Of a stretch of 29,112 nucleotides of DNA, positions 1 to 7,670 are shown one piece after another. Each line of letters opens with the position of its first letter. The stretch's first letter is position 1. Below the pieces are notes generated by a model. That model was not told the origin of the DNA. It ran no database searches and was given only the letters and a program-made list of their open reading frames with translations. The translations under genes and the position numbers were made by a program. This DNA is from Candidatus Uhrbacteria bacterium (GTDB taxonomy: Bacteria; Patescibacteriota; Patescibacteriia; UBA9934; GWF2-40-263). The stretch is from NCBI GenBank assembly GCA_018700535.1, contig JABITQ010000080.1:1-29112 (forward strand), read 5' to 3'.

Positions 1-17
1 CTAGATGTTTTCGTACA

Positions 18-1109
18 TCACTTTGGCCGCGGCATCCCGGGAACTTCTTCGAAGACAACTGCTGCTGGGTTGTAATACGCCCACTCGTTGCCAAGCTCCT
101 TGTTTTCCCAACTCCATTGTTCGGTGCCGTGGGTATCACGAACCAGATGACGAACGTATCTCCTGCCATCTTCACCGGAGAATCCGACTGCCCAGAAGCC
201 AACAAACAGTGGTTTTCCACTATTAGCACTCCACATATTCGGCATCAGATGCGTATTCTCCATCAACGCGTCGAGGATGTTTGGATGGAGACATTGCTCA
301 CCCACAAGTAGCTCGCGCATGTCATGACCACGAGTGACCATACTCTCATCAGTCGGAGTAGTGATCAAGATCACTACTTTGCCATCGACATACAGCTCGC
401 TATTTCGTTTTTCGACGGTGACCCAACCACTACCACTCTCGCTCCACAAGATTTTTGCACCCTCAAATGGAAGCTTGAGCGGAGCATCGAGGTTCACTCG
501 AATCGAGGTATCTGACAATCGTGTCCACAGAAGTGACTCGGCAGGCAAAGCCTCACGCATCCATCTAAGTCTCTCACGCGCCTCTTCAGGGGTCCCGTAC
601 CTGCGTTCCAGTGTGACATTCTCTTTTCTGAAAGCATCCTGGAGGATCTTGTCTGACAACAGCTGTGCGATGGGGATTGTGCCAACGAATCTGGTGTGAA
701 CACCCCTGACTGCTTGCTGTTGTGTGATCGGTGAAACATTTCGCCTGGATTCAAAGGTGGGAACAACCCATACTTCACCGTTCAAAAGCAGATGTGGCCT
801 CCACCGAATTCCTGCTGGAGAATCCGTCACCTTCTCGAGCCTGTTCTGCTCGAAGTACAAAGACCGCCCATCCACCAAACGAACAGCTCTGGTAAGCATC
901 TCTCTGATTTCCGTGACACCTTCAGGCCACGGCATTGTCATCGGCAGATCCACTTGATCAACATGACCTTGCAACAACATGCTAAGCCTTGTCGTTTTCT
1001 CGACCCTCTGACTCATTAGCCAAGACCACATCTGATGAACTGTCAGCTCGCTCCAAGCTGTGGTTCCAGCATATCCGAAAGGTACTTTGTCTGAACATGC
1101 GTTTGTCAT
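18..1109 (-). CDS. Orphan Trp-rich protein of unknown function
   Basis: I do not recognise this 363-residue protein. It has no signal peptide or membrane segment, so it is probably cytoplasmic. It is rich in tryptophan (15 by my count), including the C-terminal stretch WSWENKELGNEWAYY, and ends in VFEEVPGMPRPK. The ATG at 1109 is chosen over the GTG two codons upstream because AGGAG lies at 1119-1115, five bases before that ATG. A TTGACA -35 box at 1168-1163 with a 17-bp spacer suggests its own promoter, and a terminator of the preceding acyltransferase gene lies between the two. This TTGACA-plus-SD arrangement is shared only with the other orphan at 13335-14174. The reading frame is intact and coding-like, so the gene is very likely real; no function is proposed. 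Confidence 0.8.
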   Translation of the reverse strand: MTNACSDKVPFGYAGTTAWSELTVHQMWSWLMSQRVEKTTRLSMLLQGHVDQVDLPMTMPWPEGVTEIREMLTRAVRLVDGRSLYFEQNRLEKVTDSPAGIRWRPHLLLNGEVWVVPTFESRRNVSPITQQQAVRGVHTRFVGTIPIAQLLSDKILQDAFRKENVTLERRYGTPEEARERLRWMREALPAESLLWTRLSDTSIRVNLDAPLKLPFEGAKILWSESGSGWVTVEKRNSELYVDGKVVILITTPTDESMVTRGHDMRELLVGEQCLHPNILDALMENTHLMPNMWSANSGKPLFVGFWAVGFSGEDGRRYVRHLVRDTHGTEQWSWENKELGNEWAYYNPAAVVFEEVPGMPRPK

Positions 1110-1114
1110 CTTCA

Positions 1115-1119
1115 CTCCT
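1115..1119 (-). promoter_or_regulatory. Strong Shine-Dalgarno of the orphan gene at 18-1109
   Basis: On the minus strand AGGAG is followed by TGAAG and then ATG at 1109. This decides the start and is unusual here, as most genes in the window have no SD. Confidence 0.7.
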
Positions 1120-1139
1120 ACTGTGATGTGTGACTTAGG

Positions 1140-1168
1140 AAACTACTTAATTCTAACGTTTTTGTCAA
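1140..1168 (-). promoter_or_regulatory. Predicted promoter of the orphan gene at 18-1109
   Basis: A perfect TTGACA -35 box (1168-1163) is followed by a 17-bp spacer and a weak -10 TAGTTT (1145-1140). The predicted transcript start near 1133 gives a leader of about 24 nt that contains the SD. Confidence 0.5.
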
Positions 1169-1177
1169 TCATATAAG

Positions 1178-1210
1178 GAAAACAAAAACAGGCCCAATCT
1201 CTCAGACCTG
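1178..1210 (-). terminator. Rho-independent terminator after the plsC-like gene
   Basis: On the minus strand CAGGTC (1210-1205) pairs with GGCCTG (1194-1189) with one G-T wobble, followed by TTTTTGTTTTC. The left arm overlaps the last codons of the acyltransferase gene. Confidence 0.6.
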
Positions 1211-2044
1211 TGCGAGCACATCTTGCGTAGATGGATCCGTGCCTTTTGATCGATCTTCGATCATCTCGTCCATTTTTGTCCAGACACCTTCGAGAAACTC
1301 TCCGGCACCATCAGCGCCTGGGTTTTCTTCTTGCCATGCTGTGACTTGCACAGTACGTCCGATCATGGCGTCGCCATCCAAAATTGTTTTGCCGCCCTCC
1401 ATCTTCCCCCAGTCGAGACAGACGATCATGATTGGATAGTCAGGAAGTGCATTGCAGATCATCTTGAATCCGCCCATTTTTGGATTTCCTACGTTCCAAA
1501 AACGCGCACCATCTTTCACAATTCCATCATGACGCTTCCCCTCTGGGAAAAAGGCAACATTTGCTCCGTCTTCCTTTGCTAGCCGAGTCATCGCCAAGAT
1601 GCGAAGTGTGTCGACCGTCTTTTTGGCACGAAACACAAACGCGTAACCTGAACGCTCCAGCACTCCACCGAAGCCGAACACCTTGCGCATCTCTTCTTTG
1701 ACGATCCAGAGCGTGTGCCCAAGACGGCAATCCTGGATCACCTTTGCAGCGAGCAATGGGTCCATGGTTGTGCGATGCAGATACAAGATGATGTGAGGCT
1801 CGGTCGCCACACAATCGCCCTCGTACTTGAATCGAAGGTTCATCCCCATGATGAACGCAGTGACATACATGAACCTCTCAGCCCATCTAAACTGCCACAG
1901 CGTCTCTGTACTCCGACGCGTTTTGGGGGGTGCGTTGAATCCCCAATTCCAGAAACGTCGAATGAGAAGGTCGGGGGCGGCGAAAAGCACCAACCCAATC
2001 AAGAATGCAGCCGCAGCCGCGTAGCCACGAAGTTTATTGCACAC
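1202..2044 (-). CDS. plsC: PlsC-like 1-acylglycerol-3-phosphate acyltransferase
   Basis: The 280-residue protein has the two hallmark motifs of the LPLAT/PlsC family: the catalytic HX4D box (H90 RTTM D95) and the substrate-binding FPEGKR (166-171). A hydrophobic helix at about residues 8-24 suggests membrane anchoring. Family members acylate lysophosphatidate to phosphatidate in phospholipid synthesis; with the organism's lipid pathway unseen, an acyltransferase acting on another lipid is possible. The GTG start at 2044 is supported by AGAGGTG about five bases upstream. A weak promoter TTGCTA (2093-2088), 17-bp spacer, CATAAG (2070-2065) may drive it. It is divergent from the secreted lysozyme-like gene at 2171. 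The family call is firm, the exact substrate is inferred. Confidence 0.85.
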   Translation of the reverse strand: MCNKLRGYAAAAAFLIGLVLFAAPDLLIRRFWNWGFNAPPKTRRSTETLWQFRWAERFMYVTAFIMGMNLRFKYEGDCVATEPHIILYLHRTTMDPLLAAKVIQDCRLGHTLWIVKEEMRKVFGFGGVLERSGYAFVFRAKKTVDTLRILAMTRLAKEDGANVAFFPEGKRHDGIVKDGARFWNVGNPKMGGFKMICNALPDYPIMIVCLDWGKMEGGKTILDGDAMIGRTVQVTAWQEENPGADGAGEFLEGVWTKMDEMIEDRSKGTDPSTQDVLAQV

Positions 2045-2064
2045 GTGTCACCTCTTGCGATTTG

Positions 2065-2093
2065 CTTATGGTAAGCGGTCGCCAGCTTAGCAA
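2065..2093 (-). promoter_or_regulatory. Possible promoter of the plsC-like gene
   Basis: TTGCTA (2093-2088), a 17-bp spacer and CATAAG (2070-2065) would start transcription near 2058, leaving a short leader with the AGAGGTG ribosome-binding site. Each hexamer matches consensus at four of six positions. Confidence 0.3.
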
Positions 2094-2133
2094 AGAGCTT
2101 GATTTTGTCCAATTATTGATCTAAAGAAATCCA

Positions 2134-2162
2134 TTGCCACCCCCCTTCCAAACCGATATAAT
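2134..2162 (+). promoter_or_regulatory. Near-consensus sigma70 promoter giving a leaderless mRNA
   Basis: TTGCCA (2134-2139), exactly 17 bp, then TATAAT (2157-2162). Transcription should begin at about 2168-2171, at the ATG at 2171. An ATG at 2165 lies only two bases after the -10 box and should not be in the transcript. Confidence 0.75.
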
Positions 2163-2170
2163 AGATGTCT

Positions 2171-3580
2171 ATGCAAAGACTTGTTTCTGGCTTTTTAATC
2201 AGCACGATGTTACTTGCCCCTGTGGCGACTTTTGCTGATGAAGATGTTAGTTTTAATCCTGGTTATTTAATTTCTGATGCTGAGATGTTTGATGTGAACT
2301 CTATGAGTTTGTCGGACATTCAGACGTTTTTGACGCGCGGGGCTCTTGCCTCACATCGCGAAAGAGACCTTGATGGTGTTAATCGGTCTGCTGCTGAGAT
2401 GATCCATTTGGCTGCGCAGGAGTATGAGATTAGTCCAAAGTTCTTGCTAACGCTTTTGCAACGCGAGCAAAGCCTGGTGGAGGATGATTATCCATCACAG
2501 AGACAATTGGATTGGGCGATGGGTTATGGAGTGTGTGACGACTGTTCAAAAGACGACCCGCGACTCAAAAAGTTTAAAGGGTTTCCAAATCAGGTTTGGT
2601 TTGCTGCTGAGCGCATTCGTGAGTCTTACTTGTACGACCTTGAGCGACGCGGGTTTACAGAGACGGGTGTTGGTCCAAACATTGAGATGACAATCGACGG
2701 AACGCTTGTCACACCAGTCAACTTTGCAACCTCTTCTCTTTACACTTACACACCACACCTCCACGGCAACGAGAACTTTGTCAAAATCTGGAGTAAGTGG
2801 TTTACGCGTACATACTTGAGCGGAACATTATTGCAAGACAACAACACTGGCGGAATCTTCCTCGTTCAAAACGGTACACGCCGACCGATCACTTCTCGCA
2901 GTGCGTTCTACTCTCGCTTCAACGAAGCATTGTTGATCCCGGCATCAACGACTGAGATTGAGAAGTATCCACTTGGAACCGCGATCAGTTTCCCTAACTA
3001 CTCTCTTCTTCGATCCCCCACTGGTGTCGTCTACTTGATCGTCGATGACACGCGACGTGGGTTTACAAGTCAGGAAGCATTCCGAGCGATCGGGTTTTCA
3101 CCAGATGAGATTGTCGACGTGGAATGGGGCGACCTAGATCCGTATGAGGAGACTGAGTCGATCACGACAACTTCTGTGTATCCGCAAGGAGCATTGCTAC
3201 AGGACAAAATAAGTGGCGGTGTCTTCTATGTTGAAAATGGGCAAAAGTATCCTATTCATTCACGAGAAATTCTTCAGAACCGATTTGGGATGCTATCCAT
3301 TGTCCCGGTAGAGCATGAGGACTTGGAGTCCTACAAACGCACAGATGCAGTCTTGTTTGCAGATGGCACACTTGTCGCTGCAGAAGGTTCGCCAGATGTG
3401 TTCGTAATCTCAGAGGGCAAACGTCATCTTATTGAAGACGAGATTACGTTTAAGCTCTACGGCTGGTCATTCGATAAAGTTATCTGGACCAATGAACGAT
3501 CAGTGTTACTCCACCCTCTTGCTGAGGAGTCGCTCTCAACGGAACTCGAGTCTGAATTAATTGATGTTGCTAGTTACTAA
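2171..3580 (+). CDS. Secreted lysozyme-like protein with C-terminal ~55-residue repeats
   Basis: A signal peptide (MQRLVSGF to about A22) precedes an alpha-helical lysozyme-superfamily domain of the kind seen in actinobacterial and Patescibacterial secreted proteins: FNPGYLISDAEMF, a likely catalytic Glu in LLQREQSLV (E99 from this start), GYGVCDDC and the GFPNQVWFAAERI motif. From about residue 218 to 450 there are four degenerate repeats with the pattern GxLLQDxxxGxxFxVxNGxRxPIxSRxxF, for example LVQNGTRRPITSR and YVENGQKYPIHSR, which look like wall- or surface-binding modules. It probably binds and perhaps cuts peptidoglycan outside the membrane. The start is placed at 2171 because the promoter makes the ATG at 2165 untranscribed. 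It is the first gene of a five-gene plus-strand run. Activity is inferred from fold resemblance. Confidence 0.8.
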   Translation: MQRLVSGFLISTMLLAPVATFADEDVSFNPGYLISDAEMFDVNSMSLSDIQTFLTRGALASHRERDLDGVNRSAAEMIHLAAQEYEISPKFLLTLLQREQSLVEDDYPSQRQLDWAMGYGVCDDCSKDDPRLKKFKGFPNQVWFAAERIRESYLYDLERRGFTETGVGPNIEMTIDGTLVTPVNFATSSLYTYTPHLHGNENFVKIWSKWFTRTYLSGTLLQDNNTGGIFLVQNGTRRPITSRSAFYSRFNEALLIPASTTEIEKYPLGTAISFPNYSLLRSPTGVVYLIVDDTRRGFTSQEAFRAIGFSPDEIVDVEWGDLDPYEETESITTTSVYPQGALLQDKISGGVFYVENGQKYPIHSREILQNRFGMLSIVPVEHEDLESYKRTDAVLFADGTLVAAEGSPDVFVISEGKRHLIEDEITFKLYGWSFDKVIWTNERSVLLHPLAEESLSTELESELIDVASY

Positions 3581-3581
3581 T

Positions 3582-4370
3582 ATGATTACGTTTGCTGCTG
3601 TTGTACCTCATAGCCCATTGTTGATTGAGTCGATTGGAAAAGAAAACCAGAAACATCTTTCTAAGACTTTGGAGAGTATGAATACTCTGAAAGAGAATTT
3701 GTACCTCTCAAAGCCAGACGTCATTTTAGTTATCTCCTCACATGCCAACCGCCACGCAACTGCGTTCTCGGTAAATCTTCATGATGAGTACTTCACAGAT
3801 TTCAAAGATTTTGGAGACATGGCGACAAAGACTGAGTTTGGACCTGATCTCGACTTGATCGCACAGATTCAACGCGCAGGACGTAATAGTGAGATACCTG
3901 TCACCTTAGATTCATCAGCAAATCTTGATTACGGAACTTCTGTACCACTTGAGCTTTTAGTGAACGAAGAGATGACACACCAAATTGTCCCAGTCTCTTA
4001 CAGCGGATTATCACCAAAAGAGCACCTAGCCTTTGGTGCGCTCTTGAAAGAAGTTCTGCACGCAAATGATAAACGCGTTGCTGTGATTGCATCAGGCGAC
4101 CTCTCACACTGCCTTACAACAGATGCGCCTGGTGGATTCCACAAGGATGCGCAAAAGTTCGATGATGAAATTCAACGTGCCGTTCGCGACATGTCAGCGT
4201 CCACGCTGCTCGCAATCGATGATGAGCTGCGCGATGCTGCAAAGTCATGTGTATATGAACAGCTACTTATCTTGTTCGGAATTCTTGAAAAGAAAAAACT
4301 TCGACCAGAACTCTTAAGTTATGAATCACCATTTGGTGTTGGTTATCTTGTTGCAGAGTTTCACCTATGA
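3582..4370 (+). CDS. LigB-like (class III extradiol dioxygenase / Memo-type fold) protein
   Basis: A 262-residue protein resembling the LigB family, which includes extradiol dioxygenases and the AMMECR1-associated Memo-like protein B. Candidate metal-binding histidines are H10 (VVPHSPLL), H54 (ISSHANRH) and H176 (ASGDLSHCL). The usual DHG(T/S)xVP motif that carries a catalytic histidine reads DYGTSVP here (about residues 116-122), so the ring-cleaving chemistry is doubtful. The ATG at 3582 is preferred over upstream in-frame codons that lie inside the previous gene; it begins one base after that gene's TAA. Its stop overlaps the priA-like start as ATGA (4367-4370), so the two are probably translationally coupled. 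No aromatic-degradation genes are nearby. The family is moderately sure, the function unknown. Confidence 0.7.
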   Translation: MITFAAVVPHSPLLIESIGKENQKHLSKTLESMNTLKENLYLSKPDVILVISSHANRHATAFSVNLHDEYFTDFKDFGDMATKTEFGPDLDLIAQIQRAGRNSEIPVTLDSSANLDYGTSVPLELLVNEEMTHQIVPVSYSGLSPKEHLAFGALLKEVLHANDKRVAVIASGDLSHCLTTDAPGGFHKDAQKFDDEIQRAVRDMSASTLLAIDDELRDAAKSCVYEQLLILFGILEKKKLRPELLSYESPFGVGYLVAEFHL

Positions 4371-6193
4371 TCGCAGAGGTTTACCCCATGAGGAGGCTTC
4401 CACGATCGATGAATGCATTCGATTACAAAATCCCAGACGGACTTGAGGTGACACGAGGTCAACTCGTTGAGATCCCATTGCGCGGCAAAAAAGTCTGGGG
4501 CATTGTCAAAAAGACAAAGGATTTACCTGAGCGTGGAATCCGACTAAAGGAAATGTTTGCAGTGAGCGCTGCATACGAGCTAAGAGACGAAGAGCTCTCT
4601 TTTTTTGAATACCTCGGTCACGATCTTGCGCAGTCAGTATCGTCTATTTTGCACATGGCACTTCCCACACCTCCAAAACGCGCATCAAAAAAGACTTCTG
4701 CACCGTGGCAATCAAAACCGATTACACTTCCTCGTGCTGAGACAGAATCGCTCTCACGCATACTCAAAGGCATGCGTGGACGTAACGAGGTGTATTTGGA
4801 TATTCCTGACCTCAAGCGCATGACGGCTGTTCTTGCGGCATATAGAACCACTGAGCCTGATGAGAAAATTCTGGTGATTGTCCCAACGGTCCGAATGGCA
4901 AAACTTCTTACCAAACGCTTGAACGATTTTCACCCCGTTGTGCTTACAGGATCTGAATCGAACAACGAGCGCTTCAAACGATGGATGACGTTTAGATCGA
5001 GTGACAATGGTTTGATGATCGGGACAAAAATTTCTGCGCTTCTGATTGATTCAACAATCACCTCTGTCTTTGTTTTAAACTCCAGTGACAAGAACCACAA
5101 GCAGTGGGATCGCAACCCGCGTTTTGATGCACGAAGCATCGCGAACAACCTTCACAAGCATTTTCATACAAATCTATTTTTCCAAGACCCTTCCCCTCGA
5201 GTGGAGGACCTCGCACAGTTTAACGATGTAAACCGTCTGCATTGGAGTTCTGCGATTGCCACAGGGCTCGTTGACGCTAATGCTGAACAATCAAGTGACT
5301 TGCATGAGTCGATTACCCTCACAGCGGAACGTATCATGAGAGAGACACTCGAATCTGGTCAGAGAGTTTTGTGTGTGTTGAACAAGAAGGGGCTGGCGAA
5401 CAGACTCTTTTGTCGAGAGTGTTCTCACAAATTTTCTTGCGGACAATGTGGGATGGGAACAACGCTTATGGGACAAGTGATGCGATGTGGTCGTTGTCAT
5501 CAGAGCGCTCCGGCGCCAGCGAGATGCCCTGGTTGTGGCGGTCATGACTTTAAGCGAATTGGTTTGGGTACAGAGGGCTTGGCAGCTTTGTTAGAAAAAG
5601 AATATGCAGGGGCGGCAGTCTCGTTTTTGACAAAAGAGACTGAACGAAAACTTGAACCGCACCATATTCTTGTTACTACTGATACCTACATCCAAAACCA
5701 CTTCAACCCTTTCGACAACATACCTTACGGACTTGTGCTTATGGTGAACGCTGACCAACCTCTGTACCGATCTGAAGTTCGCTCAACCGAGACTGCACTT
5801 CGCTCGCTCTTTGTTTGGCGCTCTGTTGCACAAGCTGCAAATGCACGATTTATGATCCAGACATCAGAGCTTGAACTGTTCTCACAAATGCTTGCAGACC
5901 CAGAAGACATCATTAGGCAGGAACTTGTTATGCGAAGTACCTACGGGCTTCCACCGTACAAACGATGGGTGTCTGTATTGTATCGGGACAAAGAACTGAG
6001 AAAAGCCGAGCACGCAATTGCCCAGCTAACAGTTGTGGCTAGAAAGATTGAAGGCGTCACACCACAGAGACAAGAACGAACCCCGGATGGAGTGCGGATT
6101 AAGATTGCTGTAGAGCCTGAACAGATAGACAAACTTCTCGAGTTCTTCACAGGTCTCTCAGATACCTATATCATTGACACAGACGTTATTTAG
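4367..6193 (+). CDS. priA: PriA-like replication restart protein lacking helicase motifs
   Basis: The 608-residue protein follows the PriA layout: an N-terminal 3'-DNA-binding domain (FDYKIPDG, about residues 18-48), two helicase-like lobes and the PriA zinc region with all eight cysteines (C349, C352, C358, C361, C374, C377, C387, C390), then GTEGLAALL (401-409) and a C-terminal domain with STYGLPPYKRWV. The ATPase signatures are missing: where GVTGSGKT is expected there is GMRGRNEVYL (135-144), the DEEH box region reads FVLNSSDKNHKQ (235-246), and the QVAGRAGR arginine motif reads SVAQAANAR. It should therefore bind forks and load the restart machinery but not unwind DNA. UniProt, as I recall, notes a similar loss in actinobacterial PriA. 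It overlaps the LigB-like gene by 4 nt and precedes def-fmt, a common gene order. Confidence 0.88.
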   Translation: MIAEVYPMRRLPRSMNAFDYKIPDGLEVTRGQLVEIPLRGKKVWGIVKKTKDLPERGIRLKEMFAVSAAYELRDEELSFFEYLGHDLAQSVSSILHMALPTPPKRASKKTSAPWQSKPITLPRAETESLSRILKGMRGRNEVYLDIPDLKRMTAVLAAYRTTEPDEKILVIVPTVRMAKLLTKRLNDFHPVVLTGSESNNERFKRWMTFRSSDNGLMIGTKISALLIDSTITSVFVLNSSDKNHKQWDRNPRFDARSIANNLHKHFHTNLFFQDPSPRVEDLAQFNDVNRLHWSSAIATGLVDANAEQSSDLHESITLTAERIMRETLESGQRVLCVLNKKGLANRLFCRECSHKFSCGQCGMGTTLMGQVMRCGRCHQSAPAPARCPGCGGHDFKRIGLGTEGLAALLEKEYAGAAVSFLTKETERKLEPHHILVTTDTYIQNHFNPFDNIPYGLVLMVNADQPLYRSEVRSTETALRSLFVWRSVAQAANARFMIQTSELELFSQMLADPEDIIRQELVMRSTYGLPPYKRWVSVLYRDKELRKAEHAIAQLTVVARKIEGVTPQRQERTPDGVRIKIAVEPEQIDKLLEFFTGLSDTYIIDTDVI

Positions 6194-6211
6194 TGGCATT
6201 CTCTCAACCTT

Positions 6212-6691
6212 ATGACAAGACGATTAGTCCTTCTTGACCCAAACGATGAGCTCAGAAAACCTTCTGAGGATGTTTTGGTTGATCAGATTGGCACCGATGA
6301 ACTCAACACGCTTATCGATGACATGAAGGAGACAATGCGTCTTGAAAACGGTATCGGTCTTGCGGCTCCACAAATCAACATTCACCAAAGACTTATCGTT
6401 ATTGATACTGGTGGTGAGACTGGCGTCCAGGCGTTTATCAATCCAAAGATTCTTTCCAAGTCGATTCGGTCTGTTGAGACTGAGGAAGGATGCTTATCTG
6501 TCCCGGGTGTCTGGGGCATGGTAAAGCGTCGTCGCGCTGTTAAGGTTGAGGCACTGGACCCTGAGGGCAACACACTTACCATCAATGCCGTCGGGCTTAT
6601 GGCGATCGTGTTTCAGCACGAGATTGATCACCTAAACGGAATCCTTTTTATCGACAAAGTTACTGAGTACACCAAGCACCCAAAGATGTAA
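6212..6691 (+). CDS. def: Peptide deformylase
   Basis: This enzyme removes the formyl group from the N-terminal methionine of new proteins. All three family motifs are intact in the 159-residue chain: GIGLAAPQ (47-54), EGCLS (92-96, metal-ligand C94) and HEIDH (136-140, two His ligands and catalytic Glu). Length is typical. It starts 18 nt after the priA-like gene without a visible SD and is followed by a terminator-like hairpin and then fmt, which makes its substrate. Confidence is very high. Confidence 0.97.
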   Translation: MTRRLVLLDPNDELRKPSEDVLVDQIGTDELNTLIDDMKETMRLENGIGLAAPQINIHQRLIVIDTGGETGVQAFINPKILSKSIRSVETEEGCLSVPGVWGMVKRRRAVKVEALDPEGNTLTINAVGLMAIVFQHEIDHLNGILFIDKVTEYTKHPKM

Positions 6692-6734
6692 TGTCTACCT
6701 AGTTCGTCTAAACGAACGGTGGACATTTTATTTT
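6692..6734 (+). terminator. Terminator-like hairpin between def and fmt
   Basis: TGTCTACC (6692-6699) pairs with GGTGGACA (6718-6725) with one wobble, and inside it GTTCG (6702-6706) pairs with CGAAC (6713-6717) around a six-base loop. It is followed by TTTTATTTT (6726-6734), which ends immediately before the fmt ATG at 6735. It begins directly after the def stop codon. Confidence 0.65.
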
Positions 6735-7667
6735 ATGAAGATTATTTTTTTTGGAACCCCTGCATTCTCAACACCATTTTTATCAGCACTGATCAATGAT
6801 GAATCGGTGGAGGTTCTTGCTGCTGTAACACAACCAGACAAACCCAGTGGTCGTGGAGGTTCTGTCACACCGTGTGCTGTGAAGGTTCTAGCTGAAGAGC
6901 ACGGCATTAAAGTTTTACAACCTCTTTCGTTAAAGAAAGATCCTGATATTCAGAAGCAACTCGAGGAACTTCAGGCGGATGTATCTATCGTCGTCGCATA
7001 CGGCAAGTTGATTCCTCAAAGCATCTTAGACATCCCGAAGCACGGCACAATCAACGTGCACCCTTCCCTGCTTCCACTCCACCGTGGTCCATCGCCAATG
7101 CAGTGGGCAATCCGTGAGGGTGACAGTGAGACAGGTGTGACGATTATGGTTCTCGACGCAGGAATGGATACTGGCCCACTCTTGGCAAGCGAGCATCTCT
7201 CACTAGACCTAGAGGAGACGTATGGATCGTTAGTAACGAAAGTTCACGCAGTTGGTCCTACTCTTCTTCTGAATACACTGAAACGTTTTGTGGCTGGTGA
7301 CATTGTTGCTGTGGATCAAGACGACTCTAAAGCAACGCTCACAACACTTCTCTCTCGAGACGATGGGCGTGTTGTGTGGGATGAGGGTATTAATGCCATC
7401 GAACGCAAGGTTCGTGCGTACCAGGCGTGGCCGGGTGTGTGGACCATGTGGGGCGATGAGCGACTCAAGCTCTCTTCCGTACGTGTCTCTGATTTTCTTG
7501 CAGATGTTCCTGCGGGGACGGTGACAATTCATGAGGGACGTATGTTTGTAGATTCAGTCGATGGCACGCTAGAGATTTTGGAAGTGCAACGCGAGGGGAA
7601 ACCAAAAATGAAAGCCGAGGCTTTCATTAAAGGAAACGCGTCAATTGATGGAGTGCAACTTGTTTAA
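6735..7667 (+). CDS. fmt: Methionyl-tRNA formyltransferase
   Basis: Fmt transfers a formyl group from 10-formyl-tetrahydrofolate to the initiator Met-tRNA. The 310-residue protein has the expected N-terminal FFGTPAFS, the catalytic set N107, H109 and D145 (NVHPSLLP at 107-114 and DAGMDTGP), and a C-terminal OB-like domain with WPGVWT. Length matches the family (about 310-315). It follows def, forming the usual formylation/deformylation pair, but a hairpin with a T tract ends exactly at its start codon and no SD is present. It ends 3 nt from the convergent O-antigen-ligase-like gene with no room for a dedicated terminator. Confidence 0.97.
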   Translation: MKIIFFGTPAFSTPFLSALINDESVEVLAAVTQPDKPSGRGGSVTPCAVKVLAEEHGIKVLQPLSLKKDPDIQKQLEELQADVSIVVAYGKLIPQSILDIPKHGTINVHPSLLPLHRGPSPMQWAIREGDSETGVTIMVLDAGMDTGPLLASEHLSLDLEETYGSLVTKVHAVGPTLLLNTLKRFVAGDIVAVDQDDSKATLTTLLSRDDGRVVWDEGINAIERKVRAYQAWPGVWTMWGDERLKLSSVRVSDFLADVPAGTVTIHEGRMFVDSVDGTLEILEVQREGKPKMKAEAFIKGNASIDGVQLV

Positions 7668-7670
7668 CAA

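Noticed and set aside
334..699. 121-codon plus-strand frame
   Set aside because: Antisense to the orphan gene, which has a promoter and strong SD on the minus strand; no comparable signals here.
2165..2170. ATG at 2165 as the start of the secreted protein
   Set aside because: It is two bases after TATAAT and should lie upstream of the transcript start; ATG 2171 fits better.
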